DNA of 64,000 nucleotides from Mycolicibacterium anyangense (lineage in GTDB: Bacteria; Actinomycetota; Actinomycetes; Mycobacteriales; Mycobacteriaceae). How positions within the stretch are numbered: position 1 is the stretch's first letter; each line of letters opens with the position of its first letter. Where the stretch lies: NCBI RefSeq assembly GCF_010731855.1, contig NZ_AP022620.1:3720001-3784000 (forward strand), in the 5' to 3' direction. Below the pieces are notes generated by a model. The model saw nothing but the letters and a program-made list of their open reading frames with translations, did no database searches and was not told where the DNA came from. Positions 8,445-17,045 of the stretch are shown here, piece after piece. A program made the translations under genes and the position numbers.

Positions 8445-10311
8445 CGATGTTGAAGCTGGGATCCGGCCGGTCCAGCACGCCGAGCAGGGATTGCAATGCC
8501 TGAGGATCACCGCTGACGGTCAACCCCGGTGAGGTGAAATCTCCTGCGGCCGCCGCTAATAGCCGCAGCTTGCTGGCAAGTGTCACCGTGGTGTCCGCGG
8601 TCGCGGCGTCGGCGGCGCACTGGCGGTAGACCAGGACGCCGTTGCGCAGCACCAGCCGGTAGTTCGACCCGAGGTCGTCGAAGGTGATGTCGACGGCCAG
8701 GTCCAGATCCCAGGCGCGCGGACCGTTCACGCTGATCGCCAGCGTGTCGAACATCTGCTCGGGGGTCAGCTGGCCCATGATCGCAGCCGAGTTCCCGCCG
8801 ACCGGTGTGCCGAAGTTGCCATCGCGCAATTCGGTGGCGCCGGACAAGAAGAAGTTGCGCCACGTGGCGCATTCGGCACCGTAGCCCAACTGCTCGAGGG
8901 TGTCGGCGTACAACGCGCGCGCACCGGCATGATGCTCGTCGGTGAAGATCGCATGATCCAGTAGTGTTGCTGCCCAACGGAAGTCACCGGAGTCGAAGGC
9001 AGCCTGAGCCAGCCCCACCACCCGGTCGACGCCGCCCATCGCCTCGACGTAGCGCGGCCCGATCGCCTCCGGGGGATGCGCCCACAGCCGGCCCGGGTTG
9101 CCGTCGAACCAGCCCATGTAGCGCTGGTAGACGGCCTTTACGTTGTGGCTGACCGAGCCGTAGTAACCGTGCGCGTGCCATGCCTTGTGCAGGGCCGGCG
9201 GCATCTGGAATGTCTCGGCGATCTCGATGCCGGTGAACCCCTGGTTGAGCTGACGCAATGTCTGGTCATGCAGATAGGCGTAGAGATCACGTTGCAGGGA
9301 AAGGAATTCCACGATGTTGTCGTGGCCCCAGGTGGGCCAGTGATGCGAGGCGAACACCACGTCGGTGCGGTCAGCGAAGGTGTCGATGGCCTCGGTGAGA
9401 TAGCCCGACCAAGCGTGCGGGTCACGCACCAGCGCACCGCGCAGGGTCAGCAGGTTGTGCAGATTGTGGGTGGCGTTCTCGGCCATGCACAGCGCGCGGA
9501 ACTGCGGGAAGTAGAAGTGCATCTCGGCGGGCGCCTCGGTACCGGGCGCCATCTGGAACTCGATCTCGACACCGTCGATGGTGTGAGTCTGCCCCGTGGT
9601 GGCGATATCGACCGTCGGCACGATGATGGCGACCTCGCCGGTGGAGGTCTGCTGGCCCAGCCCACACCCCACCTGGCCCTGCGGACCGCGTTCGAGAAGG
9701 GTTCCGTACATGTAGCCGGCGCGGCGGGCCATCGCGGTGCCGGCATAGACGTTCTCCTGCACCGCATGCTGAACGAAGCCTTCCGGTGCGATCACCGCCA
9801 CCTTGCCGGCGTCGACATCGGCCTGCGTGGTGACCCCAAGCACACCACCGAAGTGGTCGACGTGGCTGTGGGTGTAGATCACGGCGGTCACCGGCCGGTC
9901 GCCGCGGTGCGTGCGGTAGAGCGCCAGCGCCGCCGCCGCGGTCTCGGTGCAGATCAACGGGTCGATCACGATGACCCCGGTGTCACCCTCGATGAAGCTG
10001 ATGTTCGACAGGTCAAGACCACGGACCTGGTAGATGCCCTCGACCACTTCGTAGAGCCCCTGCTTGGCCGCCAGGATGGACTGCCGCCACAGACTCGGGT
10101 GCACCGAAGCCGGGGCGTCGCCGGCCAGGAAGTCGTAGACGTCGTTGTCCCACACCACCCGGCCGTCCGCAGCGGTCACGACGCACGGTTCCAGTGCCGC
10201 GATGAAGCCCCGGTCGGCGTCGTCGAAGTCAGCGGTGTCCTCGAACGGCAGCGACGCCAGGTGCTCGGCGTGCGCAGCCTCGATGACGGATGTGGGTGGT
10301 TTGTGCTCCAT
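8434..10311 (-). CDS. Alkyl/aryl-sulfatase of the metallo-beta-lactamase superfamily (Rv3762c-like)
   Basis: A 625-residue SdsA1/BDS1-type alkylsulfatase. The zinc-binding motif THSHVDHFGG is at 147-156, and EGDTGVIVIDPL just upstream is the beta-lactamase-fold entry strand. The later HHWPTWG and ALYADTLEQLGYGAE segments belong to the dimerisation domain, and the last 130 residues resemble the SCP-2-like C-terminal domain. These enzymes hydrolyse alkyl sulfate esters to an alcohol and sulfate. The ATG at 10311 has an AAGG site about 9 nt upstream. It is divergent from a SulP transporter gene across only 37 bp, which suggests linked release and handling of sulfate. No signal peptide is visible. 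Confidence 0.9.
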   Translation of the reverse strand: MEHKPPTSVIEAAHAEHLASLPFEDTADFDDADRGFIAALEPCVVTAADGRVVWDNDVYDFLAGDAPASVHPSLWRQSILAAKQGLYEVVEGIYQVRGLDLSNISFIEGDTGVIVIDPLICTETAAAALALYRTHRGDRPVTAVIYTHSHVDHFGGVLGVTTQADVDAGKVAVIAPEGFVQHAVQENVYAGTAMARRAGYMYGTLLERGPQGQVGCGLGQQTSTGEVAIIVPTVDIATTGQTHTIDGVEIEFQMAPGTEAPAEMHFYFPQFRALCMAENATHNLHNLLTLRGALVRDPHAWSGYLTEAIDTFADRTDVVFASHHWPTWGHDNIVEFLSLQRDLYAYLHDQTLRQLNQGFTGIEIAETFQMPPALHKAWHAHGYYGSVSHNVKAVYQRYMGWFDGNPGRLWAHPPEAIGPRYVEAMGGVDRVVGLAQAAFDSGDFRWAATLLDHAIFTDEHHAGARALYADTLEQLGYGAECATWRNFFLSGATELRDGNFGTPVGGNSAAIMGQLTPEQMFDTLAISVNGPRAWDLDLAVDITFDDLGSNYRLVLRNGVLVYRQCAADAATADTTVTLASKLRLLAAAAGDFTSPGLTVSGDPQALQSLLGVLDRPDPSFNIVTP

Positions 10312-10331
10312 GTGGCAAATCCTTCCCCAGA

Positions 10332-10347
10332 CGGCCAAAGTTGGCCG
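10332..10347. promoter_or_regulatory. Perfect palindrome between the sulfatase and SulP genes
   Basis: CGGCCAA and TTGGCCG are perfect 7-bp inverted arms separated by AG. The site fills nearly half of the 37-bp divergent spacer and ends 1 nt before the ATG at 10349. It could be an operator for both genes or a hairpin at the 5' end of the SulP mRNA. Confidence 0.45.
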
Positions 10348-10348
10348 C

Positions 10349-11998
10349 ATGATTGCGCCGATGAACGTGCTGCCCGGTCTTACCAGAGGCAATATCGGCA
10401 CCGAGGTACTGGCCGGGGTCACGCTGCTGGCCATCGCATTACCGCTGAACATCGGGTACGCCCAGATCGCCGGACTGCCTCCGACAGCCGGACTCTACGC
10501 GCTGGTCGTGCCGTCGGTGGTGTTCGCGCTGCTGGCCTCTTCGCGCCACCTGGTCGCCGCACCCGATGCCGCCGCGGCCGCGTTGGTGGGCTCCGCACTC
10601 AGCGGACTTGCCCCCGCCGGAAGCGGCCAATATGCGGCGATGGCCGCCGCCCAGGCGATCGTCGGCGGCCTGCTGTTCGCCGGGTGTTCGGTGTTCCGCC
10701 TCGGGTTCCTTGCCGACTTCCTGTCCAAGCCGATCCTGATCGGATTCGTCGGCGGGCTGGCCACCGACATCCTGCTCAGCCAGGTCGCCAAGATCATGGG
10801 CATCAAGACACCCGCCGGCGCGGAGTTCTTCGAACGACTCGTCCAGCTGGTGACGAAAGTCGGCGCCCTGCACGTGTGGTCGCTGGTACTGGGGGTCACC
10901 GCGGTGGCGGTGCTGGTGCCGGCCCGCCGGCGCTGGCCCGCGGTCCCGTGGGCGCTGCTCGTGCTGGTGCTCGCGACGGTCGCGTCCACACTGCTGGATC
11001 TGCCCGGCAAGGGCGTCGCGGTGCTCGGTTCGGTGCCGTCCGGACCACCCGTGCTGGCGGTCCCGCACCTGTCCTGGTCGCACTGGGTCGCCGTCATCCT
11101 GCCCGCGATCGCGATCACCACGGTCACCGTCGGTGAGGGGTTGCTGCTGGCCCGCTCGTACGCCGACAAGTACGACTACAAGACCGAACCCAACCGGGAC
11201 CTGCTGGCGTTCGGGGCGGCCAACGTCGCCTCGGGGCTGTCCTCCGGATTCACCCTCGGATCGTCGACCTCGCGGGCTGCCGCGATGGACCAGGCCGGAT
11301 CACGCACTCAGCTGCCGCTGCTGGTGATGGCCGCGGGCGCCCTGGTTCTGCTGCTGTTCGGTGCCGACCTGCTCGCCGACATCCCGATGCCCGCGATCGG
11401 GGCCATCGTCGGGGTGTCGGTGGCCAAGCTGCTCGGGATCGGCGAGTTCCGTCACCTGTGGTCGCTGTCCCGGTTCGAATTCCTCATCGGGGCAACATGT
11501 TTCCTCGGGGTGCTGCTCATCGGCCCGCTGGCCGGCATCGTGCTGGCGTTCGCCCTGTCCCTGATCAACCTGTTGCGCAAGGCCGCTCGGCCGGCCATCG
11601 ACGTGCTCGAGGGCTCCGACGATCCGCACGTCTCGCTGACCGGCGGTCACGACGGCATCCGGGAGACGGTACCGGGAGTGATCGCCATGCGGTTCGCGGC
11701 TCCGATCTTCTTCGGCAATGCCCAGACGCTGAGTGCCGAGATCCGGCGGCTGGTCACCGAAGCCCCGCACCCGGTGACGGCATTCGTCCTCGACATGGAG
11801 GGCGTCACCGACGTCGATGTCACCGGGGCGGAGTCGCTGGCCAAAGAACTGCAGTGGCTGCAGGGCAAGTCGATCACCTTCGCCTACTCCCGGGTGCGCC
11901 CGCAGCTGGCGGCCAACCTGACCCGGATGCACCTGCTGCAGGGCCACCAGGTGTTCGAGACCAACCGGGCCGCGGTGGCCGCACTGCGGCCCGGCTGA
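10349..11998 (+). CDS. SulP family anion transporter with C-terminal STAS domain
   Basis: A 549-residue membrane protein. The N-terminal GVTLLAIALPLNIGYAQIAGLPPTAGLYA is the SulP signature region (TM1-TM3). There are about ten to twelve hydrophobic segments to residue 410, and then a cytoplasmic STAS domain with FVLDMEGVTDVDVTGAESL. SulP proteins carry sulfate, bicarbonate or dicarboxylates. Sulfate is favoured here because the gene is divergent from an alkylsulfatase, but that is inference. In-frame ATGs at 10349 and 10361 are both possible, and neither has a good ribosome-binding site. Confidence 0.88.
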   Translation: MIAPMNVLPGLTRGNIGTEVLAGVTLLAIALPLNIGYAQIAGLPPTAGLYALVVPSVVFALLASSRHLVAAPDAAAAALVGSALSGLAPAGSGQYAAMAAAQAIVGGLLFAGCSVFRLGFLADFLSKPILIGFVGGLATDILLSQVAKIMGIKTPAGAEFFERLVQLVTKVGALHVWSLVLGVTAVAVLVPARRRWPAVPWALLVLVLATVASTLLDLPGKGVAVLGSVPSGPPVLAVPHLSWSHWVAVILPAIAITTVTVGEGLLLARSYADKYDYKTEPNRDLLAFGAANVASGLSSGFTLGSSTSRAAAMDQAGSRTQLPLLVMAAGALVLLLFGADLLADIPMPAIGAIVGVSVAKLLGIGEFRHLWSLSRFEFLIGATCFLGVLLIGPLAGIVLAFALSLINLLRKAARPAIDVLEGSDDPHVSLTGGHDGIRETVPGVIAMRFAAPIFFGNAQTLSAEIRRLVTEAPHPVTAFVLDMEGVTDVDVTGAESLAKELQWLQGKSITFAYSRVRPQLAANLTRMHLLQGHQVFETNRAAVAALRPG

Positions 11999-12005
11999 GT
12001 GGTGC

Positions 12006-13916
12006 TCAGCCGGCGGTCAGGTCGTAGACCTCGGTGCCGCCGATGTCCTGCGCCGAGAAGTGCTGCTGCACCCAGCTGATGATCGCCGACCCGCTGCTCG
12101 AGCCGTGACCCGGGCCGCCGCCGTGACCGCCGGGGCCCTCGGAGACGATGAAGTAGTGGACCTGTCCTGAGCTGACGTAGTCCTGGAACTGCTGCAGGGT
12201 GGGTGAGTTGTCCCCGCCGTTGAATCCGCCGATCGACATCACCGATGCGCCGGTGGCCAGCTCCAGGCTGCCCGCGACGTGCGAGCCTACTGTTGCTGCA
12301 GCCCAACGGTTTCCGGACTGCTTGAGCAGCTTCTGCAACTCGGTGTTCACCGCCGGGGACACCCCGCCGCGTGAACCGCCCCCCGCACCGAAGCCACCCG
12401 GCCCACCCGGGCCGAAACCGGTGCCCGGGCGGCTGGGGCCCGAGGTGGGGATGCCGCCGCTGTGGCTGTTCAGCACGGTCTCGATGCTGTAGGCGGAGGT
12501 GCCCGCGAGGCCGACCAGCAGCCCTGCCGCCGCCAGCACGGCGGTCCACCGGCCGAGACGGTGCCCACCTGCTGCCAGCACCGCGGCGACCACCACCGCG
12601 CCGACGACGATGGCCCATCGCAGCCACGGCAGCCAGTCCGGCGTGCGCTCCAACAGGACGAAGTTCCAGATCCCGGTGACGGCGAGCATCGCGGCCAACG
12701 TCCACCGCGGCATGCTGAACTGCTTGCCGCGCCATAACTCTCGGACACTCAGACCGATCACCGCAGCCACCGCGGGAGCCAGTGCAACCGTGTAGTAGGG
12801 ATGCATGATCCCCTTCATGAAGCTGAACACCACCACGGTGACCACCAGCCAGCCGCCCCAGAGCAGCAGCGCCGCGCGGGTGCGATCGGTCCGCGGTGCA
12901 CGGCGGGTGAACCAGAGGCCGGCGGCCAGACCGATGAGCGCGGCGGGGAGCAGCCAGGAGATTTCGGTGCCCATCGAGTCACCGAACATCCGGGTGATCC
13001 CGGTGGAGCCGCCGAACATCGCCGAGCCTGCCATCGGGCCGGCGCCCTCGGTCGGGCCACCCGAGCCACCCGGATTACCGTCGCCACCGAAGACGCGACC
13101 AAGACCGTTGTAGCCCAGCGCCAATTGCAGCAGACTGTTGTCGGTGGACCCACCGATATAGGGCCGGGAGTCCGCCGGCCACAGGCTCACCAGAGCCAGA
13201 TACCAGCCGGCCGACACGATCATCGACACCAGGCCGACCAGCAGAACCCGCAGTCGATGCCACCCGGTACCGGGCAAGGCGACGAGCACCACCAGGGCCA
13301 GCGCCGGTGTGACCAGCAGGGCCTGCAGCAGCTTGGCCAGGAACGCCACACCGACCGCGACACCTGCCAGCGCAACCCACCGGGACGCGGCACCGTCGAG
13401 GGCGCGGATCAGGCAGTAGCCGGCGGCCACCAGCAGCAGCACCAACAGTGCGTCGGGGTTGTTGTACCGGAACATCAGTGCCGCAACGGGAGTCAGCGCC
13501 AGCACAGCGCCGGCGAGCAGTCCGGCCCGGTAGCCGCTGACCCGGCGCACCGCGCCGTAGACCAGTGCGACCGAGGCCACTCCCATGAGCGCCTGCGGCG
13601 CGAGCATCGACCAGGTGCTGAATCCGAAGATCCGCCCCGACAGCGCCATCACCCACAGCGCGGCGGGCGGCTTGTCGACGGTGATGGCGTTGCCCGAGTC
13701 GATCGAACCGAACAGCAGCGCCTTCCAGCTCTGCGTCCCCGCCTGGACAGCAGCCGCGTAGTACTCGTTGGCCCAGCCTGCCGCGCCCAACCCCCACAAG
13801 TACAGCACGGCGGTGGCAGCCAGCAACGCGCACAACGCCGGCCGGACCCAGCGCCGCCGGGCCGTCGAGTTCACCTCGGCGTACTCCGGCACCACCACAT
13901 CCTCGAGAACCGTCAT
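12006..13916 (-). CDS. PMT/ArnT-like (GT39-superfamily) membrane glycosyltransferase
   Basis: A 636-residue multispanning protein with the PMT_2/YkcB architecture. Residues YLWGLGAAGWANEYYAAAVQ near the N-terminus contain the acidic loop position of lipid-phosphate-sugar glycosyltransferases, and ITVDKPPAALWV follows. There are about ten to twelve transmembrane segments. A Gly/Pro-rich linker near residue 480-510 leads to a soluble C-terminal domain with SIGGFNGGDNSPTLQQFQDY. Such enzymes transfer sugar from polyprenyl-phosphate donors on the outer face of the membrane. It overlaps the GT2-GtrA gene by ATGA, so translation is coupled and that enzyme probably makes its donor. The acceptor is unknown. 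Confidence 0.85.
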   Translation of the reverse strand: MTVLEDVVVPEYAEVNSTARRRWVRPALCALLAATAVLYLWGLGAAGWANEYYAAAVQAGTQSWKALLFGSIDSGNAITVDKPPAALWVMALSGRIFGFSTWSMLAPQALMGVASVALVYGAVRRVSGYRAGLLAGAVLALTPVAALMFRYNNPDALLVLLLVAAGYCLIRALDGAASRWVALAGVAVGVAFLAKLLQALLVTPALALVVLVALPGTGWHRLRVLLVGLVSMIVSAGWYLALVSLWPADSRPYIGGSTDNSLLQLALGYNGLGRVFGGDGNPGGSGGPTEGAGPMAGSAMFGGSTGITRMFGDSMGTEISWLLPAALIGLAAGLWFTRRAPRTDRTRAALLLWGGWLVVTVVVFSFMKGIMHPYYTVALAPAVAAVIGLSVRELWRGKQFSMPRWTLAAMLAVTGIWNFVLLERTPDWLPWLRWAIVVGAVVVAAVLAAGGHRLGRWTAVLAAAGLLVGLAGTSAYSIETVLNSHSGGIPTSGPSRPGTGFGPGGPGGFGAGGGSRGGVSPAVNTELQKLLKQSGNRWAAATVGSHVAGSLELATGASVMSIGGFNGGDNSPTLQQFQDYVSSGQVHYFIVSEGPGGHGGGPGHGSSSGSAIISWVQQHFSAQDIGGTEVYDLTAG

Positions 13917-15157
13917 CGCGCACCCCCGTTGGCAACCCGGGTGCGACGCGGATGAAACACCCAGCCGCGCAACAACACAAACCGCACCACGGTAGCACCC
14001 AGGTTTGCCGCGACCAGGACCAGAATCTCCAGCGCCCGCGGCGGCTCGCCACCCAGCTGCAGCAGCGCCAGTGCACCACTGGTCATCGCCAAGCCGATGC
14101 CGAACACGACCAGTCCCTCGAACTGGTGGCGGCCCACACCGGCCCGGCCGCGCACACCGAACGTGAAGCGCCGGTTGGCGGCGGTGTTGGCCACCGCGGT
14201 CACCAACAGCGCGACCAGGTTCGCGCCCTGCGCACCCATCGGCCGTAGCAGCAGGAACAGGGCGAGGTAGGCAAGAGTGGACAGGACCCCGATCGCCGCG
14301 AAGCGCACGCCCTGGTTGAGCAGCGAGCGCGGTGCGCCGGCGCGGTTGCCGAACTGCGCTCCGATGGCCTGGACAGGGATCTCTCCGGTACCGAATCCCT
14401 TGAGCAACCGGGCCACTCCCTTCAGGTCGGCGATCGCGGTGGCGACGATGTCGACCCTGCTGTCCGGATCGTCGATCCAGTCGACGGGTACCTCGTGGAT
14501 GCGCAGCCCGCTGCGCTCGGCCAGTACCAGCAGTTCGGTGTCGAAGAACCAGCCGGTGTCCTCGATGTGCGGCAGCAGCTCGGCGGCGACATCGGATCGG
14601 ATGGCCTTGAAACCACATTGCGCATCAGAGAACTTCGCAGACAGCGTGGACCGGAGGATGAGGTTGTAGCAGCGCGAGATGATCTCCCGCTTGGCCCCGC
14701 GCACCACCCGTGAGCCCCGGCTGAGCCGGGTGCCGATCGCCAAGTCGGAATGTCCCGACACCAGTGGGGCCACCAGCGGCGCGACCGCCGCGAGGTCGGT
14801 GGACAGGTCGACGTCCATATATGCCAGCACCGGGGCGTCCGACGACGACCACACCGCGTGCAGGGCACGGCCGCGGCCCTTCTGCTCGAGGTGCACAGCG
14901 CGCACCTCCGGCAGTTCCTCGGCCAGTTCGGTGGCGATGCGCCAGGTGCCGTCCACACTCGCGTTGTCGGCGATGGTGATCCGGAAGGCGAACGGGAAGT
15001 CCTCGCGAAGGTAGCGGTGCAACCGGTGCACCGAGCCGGCCAGCACGACCTCTTCGTTGTACACCGGGACGACGACGTCGAGTACCGGGACGCCGCGGTC
15101 GGCGGCGATCAGAGCGGCATTACGGCGGCGCATCGCTGGCAGTTCGGTGATGGTCAT
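13913..15157 (-). CDS. GT2 polyprenyl-phosphate sugar synthase fused to a GtrA domain
   Basis: A 414-residue two-domain protein. The N-terminal half is a DPM1/ArnC-like GT2 with VVVPVYNEE, the DVDLSTD metal motif, and FSDAQCGFKAIR. The C-terminal third has four hydrophobic helices and the NRRFTFG motif of the GtrA/flippase-like family. It should load a sugar onto polyprenyl phosphate, with the GtrA part assisting membrane anchoring or flipping. The ATG at 15157 was chosen; a GTG at 15175 is also in frame. It lies between the two PMT-like genes on the same strand, with coupled ATGA overlap downstream. Confidence 0.87.
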   Translation of the reverse strand: MTITELPAMRRRNAALIAADRGVPVLDVVVPVYNEEVVLAGSVHRLHRYLREDFPFAFRITIADNASVDGTWRIATELAEELPEVRAVHLEQKGRGRALHAVWSSSDAPVLAYMDVDLSTDLAAVAPLVAPLVSGHSDLAIGTRLSRGSRVVRGAKREIISRCYNLILRSTLSAKFSDAQCGFKAIRSDVAAELLPHIEDTGWFFDTELLVLAERSGLRIHEVPVDWIDDPDSRVDIVATAIADLKGVARLLKGFGTGEIPVQAIGAQFGNRAGAPRSLLNQGVRFAAIGVLSTLAYLALFLLLRPMGAQGANLVALLVTAVANTAANRRFTFGVRGRAGVGRHQFEGLVVFGIGLAMTSGALALLQLGGEPPRALEILVLVAANLGATVVRFVLLRGWVFHPRRTRVANGGAR

Positions 15158-15201
15158 GACTCGATCATGGGGCACCGGATTGAGCCGGACGTTGGTCCGG
15201 G

Positions 15202-17022
15202 CTATGACCCTCCTGTGAGCACATGCGTCAGGTCATAGACCTTGACGCGGTCGATAATTCGGGACGAGAAGTTCTCGCTCACCCAGTCATTGATGCGCTC
15301 GGCCGCGTCGCTACCCGATCGGCCGGCGAACGCCGGACCGGGCATGGTGCTGTGTACGAACCAGTGGATACGGCCGTGGGCGACAAGATCCTGGAACTGC
15401 TGCAGCGTTGGCGCCGGGTCCGTTCCGTTGAATCCGCCGACGGCCATCACCGGGACACCCGCGCCGAGCTGGTATCCGGCCGCATTGCTCGACCCGACGA
15501 CGCCGGCAGCCCAGGTGTAGTGGAACGCGTCGGAACGCAGCGCCGCAACGAGTTCCGGGCCGGGCCGGGGTGCACCGAACAATCCCGGCATCCCACCGCC
15601 CTCGGACGGCCCCACCGACGGGATGGCGCCAGACCTCGGCGCCGACGCCGTCGCCACCGACACCGCGGCCGGACCGGCCAACGCCAGGACGACGGCGAGG
15701 GCCGCCACCATCACCTCGACCGGACGCGGGAGGCGGCCGATCACGGCCAGCAACAAGGATGCGGCGATACCGCCGATCAGAATGGCGAGCCGCAGCCACG
15801 GTAGCCAGAGCGGATAGTGTTGCAGCAGAATGTCACTGAGCGCGATCGTGATGGCTGACATCCCGGCCAGTACGGTACTGGCGCGGATATCGGCTCGGCG
15901 CTGCCACAGCAGGCGGATCCCGACCGCGACAGTCGCGGCCACTGCCGGCGCCAGGGCTACGGTGTAGTACGGGTGCAGGATGCCGTTGGCATAGCTGAAC
16001 ACGACGGCCGTGATGACCAGCCAGCCGCCCCACATCAGCAGCGCGGCCCTCGTGACATCGGTCCGCGGCCGGGCCCGGGTGATCCACAGTCCGGCCGCCA
16101 GCGCGATCACCGCGGCTGGCAGCAGCCACGCGACGTGCGGGCCCATCTCTGCGCCGAACAGCCGCGCCCAGCCCACGTCGTAGTTCAGGTTACCCAGCCC
16201 CCCGGTCTCCGCACCGGTCAGCCGTCCGAGACCGTTGTAGCCCAGAGCCAGTTCGATGATCGAATTGTGCTGCGATCCACCGATATAGGGGCGTGAGTTC
16301 ACCGGCCACGCCGTGACCAGCACCAGATACCAGCCACCGGTCAGCACCAGGGCTGCCGCTGCGGCGATCAGTCGTCGTGCCCGGGCGTGCCGCGGCAGGT
16401 CGGCCGCCACCGCGAATGTCAGCGCCAGCGCGGGCAGTACCAGGAAAGCCTGCATCATCTTGGCCAGGAACCCGACCCCGACGGCCACTCCGGCCAGTGG
16501 CAGCCACCACACCGCGGCGTCGCGGTCCAGTGCCCGCTGGGTCGCGTAGGCGGCGCACACCAGTGCCAGCACCAGCAGCGCATCAGGATTGTTGAACCGG
16601 AACATCAGTGCCGCGGCCGGTGTGGCGGCCAGGACAGCACCGGCCACCAGCCCCGCCCACGCCCCGCCGACCCGGCGCACGCTCGCGTAGAGCACGGCAA
16701 CCGAGGCCACCCCGAACACGGCCTGCGGCACCAGGATGCTCCACGGGTTGAGACCGAAGATGCGCACCGACAGCCCCGACACCCACAGCGCGGCGGGCGT
16801 CTTGTCCACGGTGATCGCGTTGGCGGGATCACTGGATCCGAACAGCCAGGCCGTCCAGCTCTTCGAACCTGCTTGCGCGGCAGCGGAATAGAACGCGTTG
16901 GCCCAACCGCTGGCACCGAGGTTCCACAGATACAGCACTGCGGTGGCACCCAGCAGTGCCACCAGCGCAACACGTTGGGTACGGCGAACTGAAGCAGTCA
17001 CCGTGCCATGCTGCCGGCACAC
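15202..17022 (-). CDS. PMT/ArnT-like membrane glycosyltransferase, second paralog
   Basis: A 606-residue paralog of the protein encoded at 12006-13916. They share YLWNLGASGWANAFYSAA, ITVDKTPAALWV, FRFNNPDALLVL, LGYNGLGR, HPYYTVALAPA and the soluble C-terminal GGFNGTDPAPTLQQFQD. The GTG at 17022 has GGGGA 5 nt upstream; a GTG at 17001 is the alternative. It starts 23 bp after tcrY and ends 44 bp before the GT2-GtrA gene, so it is most likely in the tcrXY transcript. Two paralogs suggest two acceptors or sequential additions; this is inference. Confidence 0.85.
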   Translation of the reverse strand: MCRQHGTVTASVRRTQRVALVALLGATAVLYLWNLGASGWANAFYSAAAQAGSKSWTAWLFGSSDPANAITVDKTPAALWVSGLSVRIFGLNPWSILVPQAVFGVASVAVLYASVRRVGGAWAGLVAGAVLAATPAAALMFRFNNPDALLVLALVCAAYATQRALDRDAAVWWLPLAGVAVGVGFLAKMMQAFLVLPALALTFAVAADLPRHARARRLIAAAAALVLTGGWYLVLVTAWPVNSRPYIGGSQHNSIIELALGYNGLGRLTGAETGGLGNLNYDVGWARLFGAEMGPHVAWLLPAAVIALAAGLWITRARPRTDVTRAALLMWGGWLVITAVVFSYANGILHPYYTVALAPAVAATVAVGIRLLWQRRADIRASTVLAGMSAITIALSDILLQHYPLWLPWLRLAILIGGIAASLLLAVIGRLPRPVEVMVAALAVVLALAGPAAVSVATASAPRSGAIPSVGPSEGGGMPGLFGAPRPGPELVAALRSDAFHYTWAAGVVGSSNAAGYQLGAGVPVMAVGGFNGTDPAPTLQQFQDLVAHGRIHWFVHSTMPGPAFAGRSGSDAAERINDWVSENFSSRIIDRVKVYDLTHVLTGGS

Positions 17023-17045
17023 GATATCCCCGACCTGAGCCGTGG

